Source: Struthio camelus (Eukaryota > Chordata > Aves > Struthioniformes > Struthionidae). Taken from it: a DNA stretch of 64,000 bases. Location of the stretch: positions 84,308,963-84,372,962 of the forward strand of contig NC_090982.1 in the NCBI RefSeq assembly GCF_040807025.1, in the 5' to 3' direction. Made by a program: the position numbers and the translations under genes. This document shows, in pieces, positions 25,326-37,600 of the stretch. Within the stretch, counting starts at the first letter, position 1. The number at the start of each line of letters is the position of its first letter. Under the pieces are notes generated by a model, which saw nothing but the letters and a program-made list of their open reading frames with translations, was not told where the DNA came from and did no database searches.

Positions 25326-25645
25326 GAGTGCTTTTTGCCAAGTAGAAAATAGGTGGTGGAGAATTCTACCTGGAGGATCTCTCAAGCCTAGCAGAGAGAG
25401 AGGTCCATTAATAATCACTGTATACAGGATGGACACAGATAAATTATGGGCAATGTTGTTAACATGTGCAAGACTTGTGGTAAAAAATCACAGTAACTGG
25501 GGGTTTGTAAAGCCCCTGCTTTTGAATGTTTTAGTGTGCACTAGTCTCTAACATTTCATAAAAAAAATTTCAGGCCCACCCAGTTGCAGAGAAAAGTCTG
25601 TAAAATTGAAGCCAAGAAAGCAAGTGTCAGTGAAAAGAATCTGTT

Positions 25646-25684
25646 AAAAACAAACAAACAAAGAAACAAACAAACAAACAAAAC
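25646..25684. repeat. (AAAC)n microsatellite
   Basis: About nine tandem AAAC/CAAA units with one interrupting AAAG. It lies about 320 bp after the urea transporter poly(A) signal. Confidence 0.92.
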
Positions 25685-26202
25685 CCATGATTTTATTTTA
25701 ATCTCATATTGTTGTTTAACAGATTTGGTCATGGGTTGAAAAAGAGGGGATAGCAGCAAAGTCATTGTTGTCCCATCCCTATATAATGAAGTAGTTCCTT
25801 TCAGTCTGTGCCATAAGTAGCATTAAGTTGAACTGATCTCCTTGACCTCACTTCCTAAGCTTTCCCCCAACAGTCTACAAATATCAAGTAGGAAAATGTG
25901 CATGTCCCAGCTTACTGCTGAAGTCGCTGCTCAGCCTTTTCCCCTCTGCCCCGGTGTTCAGAAGGGGACAGACGGTGGCCTGGTGGATTGTAGCATAGAT
26001 AACCAGCAACTCGTGCCGACTCTGGTCCTGGAGAACATCATGGCAGGAGATAAGTGTAGCTGAGCTCTGCAGCAGACAAGTGGTGTGCTACCCTTGTATG
26101 GACTCCTAGGGTCTGGAGATAGTGAAGGAAGAAGTTGACTTTGCACCCCACAGACAGACTCCTGTGGCCACCTCAATGGGTGTTATCTCAGCCATCTTTC
26201 TG

Positions 26203-26226
26203 CTTGACTCATCAAGATGAGTCAAG
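26203..26226. promoter_or_regulatory. 24-bp palindrome with two AP-1 consensus sites
   Basis: CTTGACTCATC and its exact reverse complement GATGAGTCAAG are separated by AA. The two arms contain TGACTCA (26205-26211) and TGAGTCA (26218-26224), both perfect AP-1/TRE heptamers (FOS/JUN, also related to the NF-E2/MAF core). A direct repeat CCCATGAGCCT follows at 26227-26237 and 26250-26260. The sequence is certain; any enhancer role is inference. Confidence 0.45.
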
Positions 26227-29200
26227 CCCATGAGCCTACTTTTCCTGGCCCATGAGCCTGCCTTATCACCGTCCTCCTAGTCCCTAAATCCCAAATAAAT
26301 TTAAGACTGGCAATAAGGAAGCTGATCACTCCAGGTAATAAACTACCAAAGGGCATGCAAAGGACTTCATGGAATAATTGTCAGTGAGCATTCAGCTTCT
26401 AATCTGGGTTTCTGTGTGATGCACAGCTGGTGTTGAAACTGGATACACAGCAGAAACAGAGAGAGGGGTCACCAACCAGAGAATATGAGCCAGATTCTAA
26501 CATCTTGACCACAAATACTTTCCTCCATGCCCAGGTCCTTCAGCTGGCATTAGTCTACATAAGCTAGTAAAGCTGCTCGCGGGAAAGCAGATCAAAATCT
26601 GTTCCTCATGTGGCAGAGTAAATAAAATGTAGATCGTGAATACGGCAGCTGATTTATAAGGCCGGGAAAGGAAAATGTCTTTTTTAAACATCAAAAAGAT
26701 CTGAGTGAAAAATATTTGGGATGAACTACTGGCACTATTTTCTGGCGAAGTGTTAGGTTTTCAAATATTTGACAGTATTTCTTTATGAATGACACTGCAG
26801 AGATCACTTGTAAAACGTACCATTTGCTGTGTTTTCCTCAGTAAATATCTACATAACATTTTTATGGTGTTAATTAAAAAAAAATACTCATAGTTCTTTG
26901 AGTTTGATGTAAGTTTTCCTCTATTTTTCATCACTGAGCTCTTCGAAAGACAAGTAGCTCTTAAATTACATCAAATGGTCTAGAAGATATTGGAAAACAA
27001 AATTATGAAATCGGCGGCGGGAAGAGGAGATCCCAGGTATTTGGGAAACTTCCATGCATTATATTTAAGGCATTTAGCTGCATCAACATCTTAAATGTAC
27101 AAGTGCAAAGTCTGCTTCTGCAACAGGAGGTAGAGTTAGCTGAAGGCATAGCATGTGCCTCTAGAAGCACAGTCAAGGCTGAAAAACTCATTGCGAGCAG
27201 GACATAAGGACCTGATCCAGTGGTTCCTAGGGAAGTCACTGGACCCCTAGATTGGGGTTAGATTAGGTCAGGGGATGCATCTATATCCCTGTCAAATTCT
27301 CACGGAAAGGGAGAGCTTTCGGTGTCTAAACTGAAATCTCCCTTGTCAGGGACTCACGCCCTAGAGACAGGGGCCAGGGCTAATGCAGTGAGGCTAAAGG
27401 TAAAGGCTAGGTTTCATTCATATGCCAAAATCTGCACGCTAGTATAGAGTACACACTTTATGACCAGTGTAAATCAGCACAGTTGCTTTGACTGGTGCTA
27501 TTTCAGGTTGCTGTTGCTGAGCAACAGGGCCATTTTAGCAGTACTGTGGAGGAACCACACACGCAGAAGAGAAAAACAACAAAAGAGCAAGGCCGTGTCT
27601 CAGCCGTTAGTATGACTTTGCACATCGTCCAGCATTAATCCTTTATTCAACGCTCTCCAGAGAATTCAAAGTCTTGCCGTAACCCTATGCAGAGTAAAGT
27701 TTATTTGGTAACTTGTCACATATATCACTCTGTCAGAATATGCATGCCATGCTTTTTCCAATATCACCCCTAACAGTCTTTTCTTACAGGGCTAATTTAT
27801 CTTATTATTGAAACTGTTCTGTAAGGTTTTTTTCTTTATATCAAATAAATACTATTCAGAGTTCACAAATCGCTGGTGTTTTCAAGAACTCTTTTTGCAT
27901 CCTTGCTTTTGACATACAAATAGAAGCAACATCAGAATCATAAGAAACTTTTCTGCGGGGCCAGAGTTCTTCGGGCTCCTCTCTCGACTACTTCCTTCCC
28001 AGTGCAAACATCACATAGCGGAAAAAAATCTCACAGCATTAAACATCTTTAAAAAGGGGGCCACTTGAAAACACTGACATCCGCTTGGAAAGCAGATTTC
28101 ATCCAAAAGTCAAATTCAAATGAACTCTCTCACTGTAATTTGTTGATAATTGTCTAGTCTTTTGAACCTTGACATTCAGTACAAAGGATAAATTGATACA
28201 GAATTTGGCCAGAAGTAGGAATAATACACCGGCTAAGAAAGAGCCCAACACTGAGGAAGCAGAGCTACGTATTCAGAGGAAATACGTGAATATACTTGAA
28301 CACTTCCCTCAGAGTCCAAGCGCAGTGAAAGCTAATATGGCCAGAGAATTATTAGTCGCAAATGAACATCTTTCTGATGCTTTCTCTTTGTAATTCTCAA
28401 ATCCTTACCATGGAAACATATCCTCAGTTGGTAAAGTCTTTTTTTGTTATCAGTAGTTCAGCTTCCCTTGAGATTTTATATGAGATGGAGAAAGTGTGTA
28501 ACTTGCAAAGTGAAAAGACCCCAATGACTTAAGAACCTCGCCCTGTTTATTCTCAGAGGTATAGATAGACCAAGGTAATTAGGCTCCCATACAATAAATG
28601 GGAAGTGTTCAAGCAGCAGTTGGAAGTCTTAATATTTCACAGATCCAGGACAAAAGACTTGGGTGAGGTCCCCAAAGACTACATCTATAGCAGGAAACGA
28701 AAAAGCTCAGGTGCTGGCACATGCACATTATCACCTCTTAACCGCTAGCATATGCCCTGGCACAGTGGCAGGTTGACAGCCTTTGTCAACCAGCATTTCC
28801 CAGGCAATGCCGAGACATGGCTCAGTAGACAGCATGGACCTCTCAGCTCCTCAGCACACCCTAAATCGCCTAGCATCTAAAACATTGCAAATGGGCTCTT
28901 GAGGTTAAATCTTTGAATGGGCTCTGGAGGTTAAATCTCTCGTAGACACCTCCTGACTGACCATGAGGACTTGCTATCTCATTTCAAGCAAGAGTAAAAC
29001 AATTTTGCTTTATAGCACTCCTGCAGTTTTCATCAGCAAGAGCCCCTTTATGCCTCTGTCAGCCACACAAGTCCTCGTGGTGCCGTATAGGCTGGCGTTT
29101 AGATCCTGAGCTTCCCACACTGCCGGATGAAATCCTGCATGCAATCCCTGTATTTCAAACTACCCTAGAGGGAGATGCAGCTTGAAAGCTGTTCCTAAAT

Positions 29201-32200
29201 GCAGAGCATGTTTAACCACCACGAGAAGAAGTCCTTACAAGAAATTCAAAGGCTTACAAGTGAGCAATGAAATCAGTCCTGCAATCAAACAAAAGTATTT
29301 ATGCAGGAAAAGATGACTCGGTTGTACTTGCAACATCAGAGCAACGGTTTCCGCTTTTAGGTCCAGTGAAGTCACCGGGATTACTTTTGTGAGTAAAATA
29401 AAACCACACGTGCACATGATTGCAAAAGTGGGGATTTAAAAATAAACACTTTCTAGGAAAATCTGTGTTTTCCTTTCTTTTGCCCCCCGTAAAATATATA
29501 TAGATTGGAAAATGGATGGGAACCATGAGCTTGGAAAACTGACAAACTACAGAACTACTACAAACCCCCCTCACTTTAGATTAAACATTCTTGGATCGGT
29601 CATCAGTTTAATCAGGTAAGTTTGAGATCAGCAGGAGTCTGAGGATCAGATTTTTTAATTAGTATAATTAAAGAAATAATACTAAGAAAAGTGTGCTCCT
29701 GGCATTGGTACTGGAAAGAAAAAGAAGGAATTTTGGGGAGTGGAATTTTCCAGCAGACACTGCAAACAGTACCAGTGCCTCAGCCATAAAGGAAGCTGAC
29801 AACCTGCTATAAAACACATTATAATGTACAGTTTTGGTGGGGGAGGATGTGATACTCCATAAAAAAAAATCAGCCAGTCTGGACTCCATCGCTGCACAAA
29901 GGATTTACTAGAGATGAAGGCAGTATTCATGTCGTTATACTGCACTGACAGCACAGCACGTACCACAGCGCAGGACAGCCCAGCATTGTGGGTTTCAACT
30001 TTATAGGAAATCTTTTGATTGTCTAATAATAGATTTTTTAAAGTTTTATTTTAAAATAAATTAAATGAAGGGAAATAAAGACACCTTCTCTTTATCTTTG
30101 GGCTTTCCTTTCTGGTAAAGGGGCAACTCTAAGAACCTTATGCTACTGCTTCCCTTTTGATGTGAGCTGCTTATGAGACACACACAGAGGAGGATATTGG
30201 AAAAGATAATGAAACTTTAATACAGCTCCTAAGAAAGAGAGAGGGAAATTACAAACCGATGTGAATAAAAATAACCTCCCGGGTCCCTTCCAGCACTAGC
30301 ATTGCAAATTGTGCTGGAATTCACTCTCGTGCATAGGATAAGACCTTCTGCCACCTTGACACAGTAATGCTCTGCATTGTTATTGCAGAGACTGCAATGT
30401 CTGTGAAAGGCATTACAAATGGCAATCAAATTTATAGGGCAAGACAGTTATATACATCTAGAAAAAAACACAGAGGAGCAGATACAGCCCTAGACTCCAG
30501 GAAAAAAAAAAAAGAGAAAATGGCACAGAACACCAGTGAGCTATGAATTTAACATCCTGACTGTTGTTAAGGATCTGCACGTCAGTCTCTAGGGTTTAAT
30601 CCTAAAAAAAAATCGGGACAGAAGCACGACTTCGTGTTAAATGCCCAGCACAAGAATCCAATATATGTGCCTCTGACTACACATTTCTTGGGTAAACTCT
30701 TTGTGTTTGTCTTTCTCATGCCTGAAAAGAAGATATATCAACCTCTTTTTCATCATGCCTTGTTTATCTTTACCTTTCAGATTCTTCTGTCGTCCAGGCA
30801 ATGCTTGTCTCCTACTGGGCTCTCTTATCACAACAGCACCTGGTGCTCACTGAATGCTGCCCTGCTAAGGCCTAGATATACCCCATCTAACCTCAGGACC
30901 CCTCACTGAAGCGCCAAAGTTTGAAGTCTGGTTGCCCCAAGGGAGAGTCAGTGGAGAGGGATAAGCACTTGAGTGAAATAATTGAATCCTTCCTAAAATA
31001 GATAGCTAAGATAAGTAGGAGCATTTTGACTTTCTCTACTGACTACTTTCTCTACTATTTTCTCTACTCGACTCTCTACAGCCTGTGCTGAGGCTGAGGG
31101 CAACTAGATGTAATTTTACTTTACAATCAAGTTAGATGGAACACATCTGGGCTTTAAGAGTAGATCCACAAATGGGTTAGGTCTGCAGTGAACTAGTTCT
31201 GAAGATGTACCACATGACTACAAGTTGGCTAATTACCAACTTAAGCCTAAATTCGAGATTAGATTCTCAAAACTGCTGCCTAACTGTGCCTTGTACCCCA
31301 GAGGCACACTGAGTCTTCACCTGTAATGTGTCCAGAGGTAGGAATAGGAACACAGATTAAGAAAACTAAATTTAGACATCTACATGTTGGTATCTGCATT
31401 AAGTGTCTAAGTCCTGCTATAGGCAATGGAAATCCAGTCAATGATGTCCCATCAACTGCAGTCCAGACAGCAATTCAGCTGGCCAAATATAGGGGTCAAC
31501 TTTAAGGAAAGCTGGATCACTCTCCAGACTGCATGGACAATATTGACTATAACTACATCGACCGTAACAAAAGTGTGGATACCTACTCAGGCAGAGACAC
31601 CAGCAAGTAGGTTTGTCAACCTGGGAGGTGACCCTGCCCCAGACGCACAAGTCCTTGCTCTTGGACACCTACAGACCCATCTGCATCCTGAGCCACTCAT
31701 GCCTAGCCCAATAACCCTCACAAACCACGTGCTCGCCCATCTAGCTTGCCTGGAGGATCTAATCCAGCAGGAAGCCTGAGTATTTCAGAGCATGCCCACA
31801 GACCCCATGCACCCAGATACCCCAAGAGGAGGAAGAAGTGGCATTCCTTTCTCTGTCTTTAACCATACCTGTAATCACCGCTATACCACATGGAAATACG
31901 CTATCCTTACCGATATTGCTATATGCTCTAATTATCTCCATTATGTATTAATTTATACAGAGACTGGAATCTCTGCCCTACTGAGTCATGAATGTTGACA
32001 GATTAATGAGAAAACACAAAACACAGATTAGTGGGTGGCCTAATTCTAGATAGTAGCCCGAAGGAATGGATAAAGGTTCTGATGGACTTAACAGAAGTGA
32101 CACTTATGTCACAGCTTCCTCAAAGCCTTCCTACTGGGAAGCTCCCAGGTAGCTCCCTGCCCACCACACTGGCTTTGGTGAATCTCACTGATATCTCGTG

Positions 32201-34299
32201 ATATTCTCCAAGCTTAGACATCTGCCTCTGGCCAAGAACACCACGGACAGCATTACAACTCTGTAAATTTAATCCATCTGGCTGGCCTTAATGTGCATTC
32301 ATTAGCAGAAGATAACATTAGAAGTAGGCTAAATCAATATAGACAAAAGATTAGAAAAAATTGAAAAGACAGTATATACCTGATCTTAATGTTAGTTGTA
32401 CCAAGTTAAGCTAATGGGATAGCAGGAGAGCATAAAAAGCAAGAGGTAAGATGTGATTTTTCACTAGTAAGGCTAACAAAATACAAGCTCAACTCTCCAG
32501 AGCAGAACAGGTATATTTGTTTGCCTTATCTAGCAAGAGTGTCACAGTAGATAATAAAAGAGATGCTCTAAGACAATTTTCTTTTCTACCTTTAGAGACA
32601 CAAGTTAGACTCCCTAATAATAAGAAACCTTTTCTCTCATCTTTGTTATCTGTAGCTTCACAGGCTTTGTACTGCAGTCTTCCACTTCACCATGGATGAA
32701 CTGTATTGCACATTTCTTATTCACTGTGTTGTATTTACATTTTTAGTAAAGTACTTACAATATCCTGCGCAATTCTCTAGAGCGTTTCCTTGAACTCCCT
32801 TGTAAGTGCTCTCTTTATGAATCCCTGATGCAACTGGGGAACTGTAAGCAAAGCACTTACAGGCTAAGAGCTGGACCAGGGAACCTCCCAGCTTTTCTGT
32901 CCAAGGTTACATTGAAAGCAAAGAACATCACTTATAAGTGGAAAAGGCCTCTTCTCTAAATAAAATTAGGTGTGAAAATGAGCGGGTTGCTCTTCAAACC
33001 AACGTAATGGAATTACACACTCATAAAATATGAGCGTGAGTTTAACTGGGGTTTAACTATTCATGGAGGAAAAAAAAATTACATTGATTTCTTTACATTC
33101 AGATGCTAAAACACAAACGGGAGACTCAGGAGTCAAGGGGCATCTGTCTAAGGAGTCTTCACTGCTAGTCTGTGAAAAACATCATCACCTTATTTGTCAG
33201 CCCTAGTGAACTGGCCACTCATCTCATTAGCTATCCTAATGCTGACGACCTTTTGTGTGGGTAAAATAGGTAGATGAGGTCCTTCCAGTGCCTTCAAAGT
33301 CTCCTAGCTAACTTTTGCAAAATTGCTGTATAACAAATAACCAGAGTCAAAGGTTCTGGTAAGGTATTTCACAATGATGAGTTTATTACTGTGTGCTGCA
33401 GCGCATACAGTCTTGTGCTACAGTCGTATTACGTGACTCCAAGAAATTAAACTATTAGATATGGCCTCCCTTCCAAGTATCACTCAAACACTACAACATG
33501 CATCTTTCTTGTATGCATTAATTATTATTCTTCATTGTTTGTAGAAAGTAGGCAGGTTATTGCTGCTAGCTCACAAGCCCCTCCTAGTTCCTCAATCAAT
33601 TTAGGAGTGGTCTGCTTTTACTGCTACTGATTTTGAAGACACAGTTGCAGTTCAATGTCTTAGGCTTTCTTCTTTCGGTGGCACATGAAAGCCTGGCTCT
33701 AGAAACATTTTGCACCCATTATGGAAGGTAACAGTCAAGGTCCAGTAAGACTTAAAAAGCAGTATGAAACATTTTGCCACAGTTACTTTACGACCAAAAA
33801 TTGGGGTTTATCTAAGCATAAAATTAACTTGGTTTGTGACACGGAAATACTGAAGAATTCTACTGAAAATCAGAAGTCAAGAGAATTCAGAGCTGAAAAA
33901 TCAGAGCCAAAGAACAGAAACAAGTTAGTTTCAAAACCTGAAATATTTACCATTTTCTGGTTTTCAGCTATAATTATTTCCTGAAATCAATACCCAGTAC
34001 AAGAGGTAGAGCATGGAAAAGTGAACTGTTTTAGTCCTATCTCATCTTCTCAGCCCCAAGTTCTCACCATGGTTTCACTATTCATTTACTGTGTATTTTC
34101 ATCAAATTCTTTTCCTGAGCAAAAATCTCCCTATGGAACATCTCTTGTGGCTTTTTTTTTGTTAGGGGTGACCAACAAGCTACATAAGAAAGAGCTTGTG
34201 TTACCTCTGTCTCCCCTGACTTGAATCTTCTCTTGTCTGCAGGACAAGACAATAAGAAAACCTACCTCCTGTATCTGGAATAACTTTTTTTCACAATAA

Positions 34300-34620
34300 G
34301 GTTTTCATTATACATTCCCAGCTCCTCATCATCTTCCCTTTGCTTTCTTCTGCTTCTGTGAGCTCCCTCTCCTCCTGACTTCTGCTGTTTTCACACAGCT
34401 TCCTCTCAAGTCCATTTTCTACCCTTGCTCCTTCCTATCTTAGAGGATAGCTGCTCGTAACCTCAATCTTCCTAATACTGACAACCTTTTTCCTTTTTCC
34501 TTCCCTTTTCCTTTGGCTCCTCTCCCTCTAAACATCCTATCTTTGCTTTCTGATTGTCTCTTGGGACACCTCCTCTATCCCCAGTAAAACTTTTTACTTC
34601 TTCACCCCTTCATTATCGTG
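34300..34620 (+). repeat. strand-asymmetric pyrimidine-rich tract
   Basis: Roughly 320 bases are strongly biased to C and T on the + strand, with runs such as CCTTTTTCCTTTTTCCTTCC and CCTCTCCCTCTAAAC. There is no simple repeating unit. Such tracts can be decayed simple repeats. No coding potential was recognised. Confidence 0.6.
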
Positions 34621-37600
34621 GTTCCTCACCAAGACCTGCTCGCTCTGACCCTGCTCCCAGGACCCTCTGCCCACTCCGCTACAGGCACTGAGGTGAGCCC
34701 CCGCTGGAGGATGATTCCTGCATCCTTTGATTGGGGTCACACAGGTGCTAGCAGGACAGCTTCATTAGCAATGTGCAGCGCAATCGTACTTTTTGAATGC
34801 TGACCGTGGGGTACATTTATGCTTCCAAGTCCTGGGCTTGGAAATGTCACCCTTCGTTCTGCACCAAGTGATCTTGCAGTGATCACTGTGGTAAAACACA
34901 CTTCCAACACGTTGGAGGTTTTCAGAGGAAAGGCAAAGGCAAGTCAGATTTGCCGTGTTTACATGAAGAGGAAACAACAACACATTAAGCACGAGACTTC
35001 TTTAACTCTCGTGTCCAGCACGGTCTCTGTGTGGACCTTCCTAAGCAGAATAGAGTAAGAGGAAAATATAAGGAAACAGTTTCAGCACCAAAAAGGAGGC
35101 AGAGGTTTACAATGGCACTTTAGCTATTTTTAGAACAGCTGCTACTGTGCTTACTGTTAAGAATACAGAACAGCAGTAAGGAGAGCATTAGTGTTACTAC
35201 ACTGTGCTGGCGCTACTTACGGGCCAGGACTCCACTGCGCAAGCAACTGTTCATGCACAAAATAAGATGGGAGACCTGTGCCTGCAAAAGTGCCCAGGCA
35301 GGTCATATGGGACATCTTGCCACAAGATGTGTTTGACGTCTCCTATGAAACGGACCCACACAGGCAAACATTCATTTTAGGTAATATATCATGCTTGCTA
35401 TATGTGCGCTTGAGCTTTAAAAAAATGTTAATGACTTTATGATTGGTTTGCAGTTTTACTTGCAACAATACTGGATGTTAGCTTTGCAAAAATTAAGTTT
35501 GGAAAGTGCTTCAAGTGTCTATAGCCTGGAAATGTCAAAAGGCAGAAGCACCAGATTAAAAATGGACGGATACACAATTGCATACAAGATATATGCGTAA
35601 GCACACACACTACATGTGGGTGTATTTGCATTATAGTTCTTCTTCCCAGTCTATACGAATTCTGTGCATTCTGGGTTCTCTGGAAACTTGGAGGAAATCA
35701 CGCCACTCCTGCATATGGCTATTTCTACCCAGAACACTTGTGTGTGACACTTTCCTCTACTCACAGGGCAGAGGAACCCACAGCAAGTGGCAGGATCGGA
35801 CAGCAAATGCAGGATCTTCAGCCATCTCCTGCTCCCTGAAACGTTCTGCCTTCACTCTTAGCCAGAGGAAGATACAACCCTTTCCTATGGGAGGTTCATA
35901 CACCCCCTGCATACAAAGCAGGAGTTTTCATCTGAACAGGAGGATCCAGAATGATAACCCCCTAGACTCATCTCTCTGATTCACATGAGCGTAACCCAAC
36001 AGATCACTTATCTTCTTTGACTTACCTACACAATTTAGATAAGGATGACTCAACCCTACCTACACACAGAACATCTTTAAAATACACACCCGCCTCCCCT
36101 GGAGAGAGAAATCCCACTTGTAGTTAAGTGTTGTGCAGTGGTGGGAGCTTAGCAACAAGGCGCACTTCTGTAGGTAACCTTTCTGCCAGCCACTGTTGGC
36201 CACACAGCAGCTAGCAGGCTTTCTGCACGCAATAAACACAAGTTTCATCCTAGGTAGAAGGAACACAGCAGTAATTTGGAAAAACTGTGCAACAGTGAAT
36301 CACCAGCACACAAATTGCAAGTCAAAAAAAAACCATAAGGGGATATTGAGCTGCTGCCCTTTGCCCCAAGCATCCCCTTCCTGTTTTGGCGATGCTGCAG
36401 TGAAGGGCTCATTGCGCCTCTTCCCTCTTCCATCCCCCCATTCCTGGAGTACTCTGAGCATGTTGTTAGTGATATACATCATCATCGATCCATCTGAAGA
36501 AGCACTCTGGCTTCTCTGGCACCACTGACCACTTAGACGTCACTTTGCCACCACATGTCTCTGGATGCCAGCAATAGCATTGCAGCTCTTCCAAAACAAC
36601 AGTGGGGTCTGAAAGCACCTCTACACAACACAGTCATTTTTGTATCTGTCAGAGAAGAGGTCCTTAGTGAGATGGGGTGTACAACCCCCGCAGTGTGCAA
36701 CCACAGTTTGCTCTGGGGCTCTCACATGCCCCAGCCACAACAGTGTCCACCTGTAGGCACAAGCAGAAGCGGGACCCTTACTTGAGTTCACTCAGCCCTT
36801 GCAGCCCTCTGCAGCTCTGTGGAAAGTACATACCTTTCATTTCTCTCCTAAAATACCTAAAGGTACAGTATTTCATCTCCACAGGGTGAACTCACATGCA
36901 CCGTTGCCCAGGGACAAGAGCAGCATTCCCGTAGGACTGGGAGAGCAACAAAACTGTTACCAAGGTATTCAATTCAGGTTTCATGGACTCCTCCCTCAAG
37001 GTAAATTACATACTATTTGATCGCTCTTTATTCACATAATAAGGAAGACAAGGTCTGACTACTTAGCTGAATCAGAAAAGACAAAAAATGGATTCTGGAA
37101 AGAGAGGTTCCACACAGCACTGCCTCAGACAAACCATCTCACCCAAAACATAGCAGGGATTTCATACGAGGGAGAATGGGATTACATTCAGCCAAACATG
37201 ACTAATACAGCATTGGAATGAACTTGCTGTGTCAGAATTTTTTTTTCCCAAGCCAAAGATGAAAGTTGGTAAGATGCAGAGTCAGAACTGCATTAGTTTC
37301 AGAAAGGCAAACGCTCACTAACATAGCAAATGATAGATGCTGTGAACTGAAAATCATGCTGGGAATTAAGAGAAGAGCAGGGACCAAATCAGAAATGGAG
37401 ATCTATGCTTATCCCTGAGAACTTTGCACATGTGCTGAAACAGGGGGTGACAGAAGTAAGCTACATCAAATGTGTTTGGGAAAAGGGCTCAGTTAGATTA
37501 AGACATCCAGACTTTCTCTGCTATCGTAAGTTCTTTTTATAGAAATGTTTATTGTTTTATATTTTGCTCGAAACGAAAACTTCCCCAAAAAACCTTCCCC

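Noticed and set aside
30270..30320. ACCTCCCGGGTCCCTTCCAG, similar to the CR1 3' region
   Set aside because: The terminal octamer-like repeats and the upstream block are absent, so I leave it unassigned.
34660..34720. Mini-exon look-alike CTACAG|GCACTGAG|GTGAGC
   Set aside because: An 8-nt exon with no neighbours to splice to and no transcript context; chance AG/GT spacing is common.
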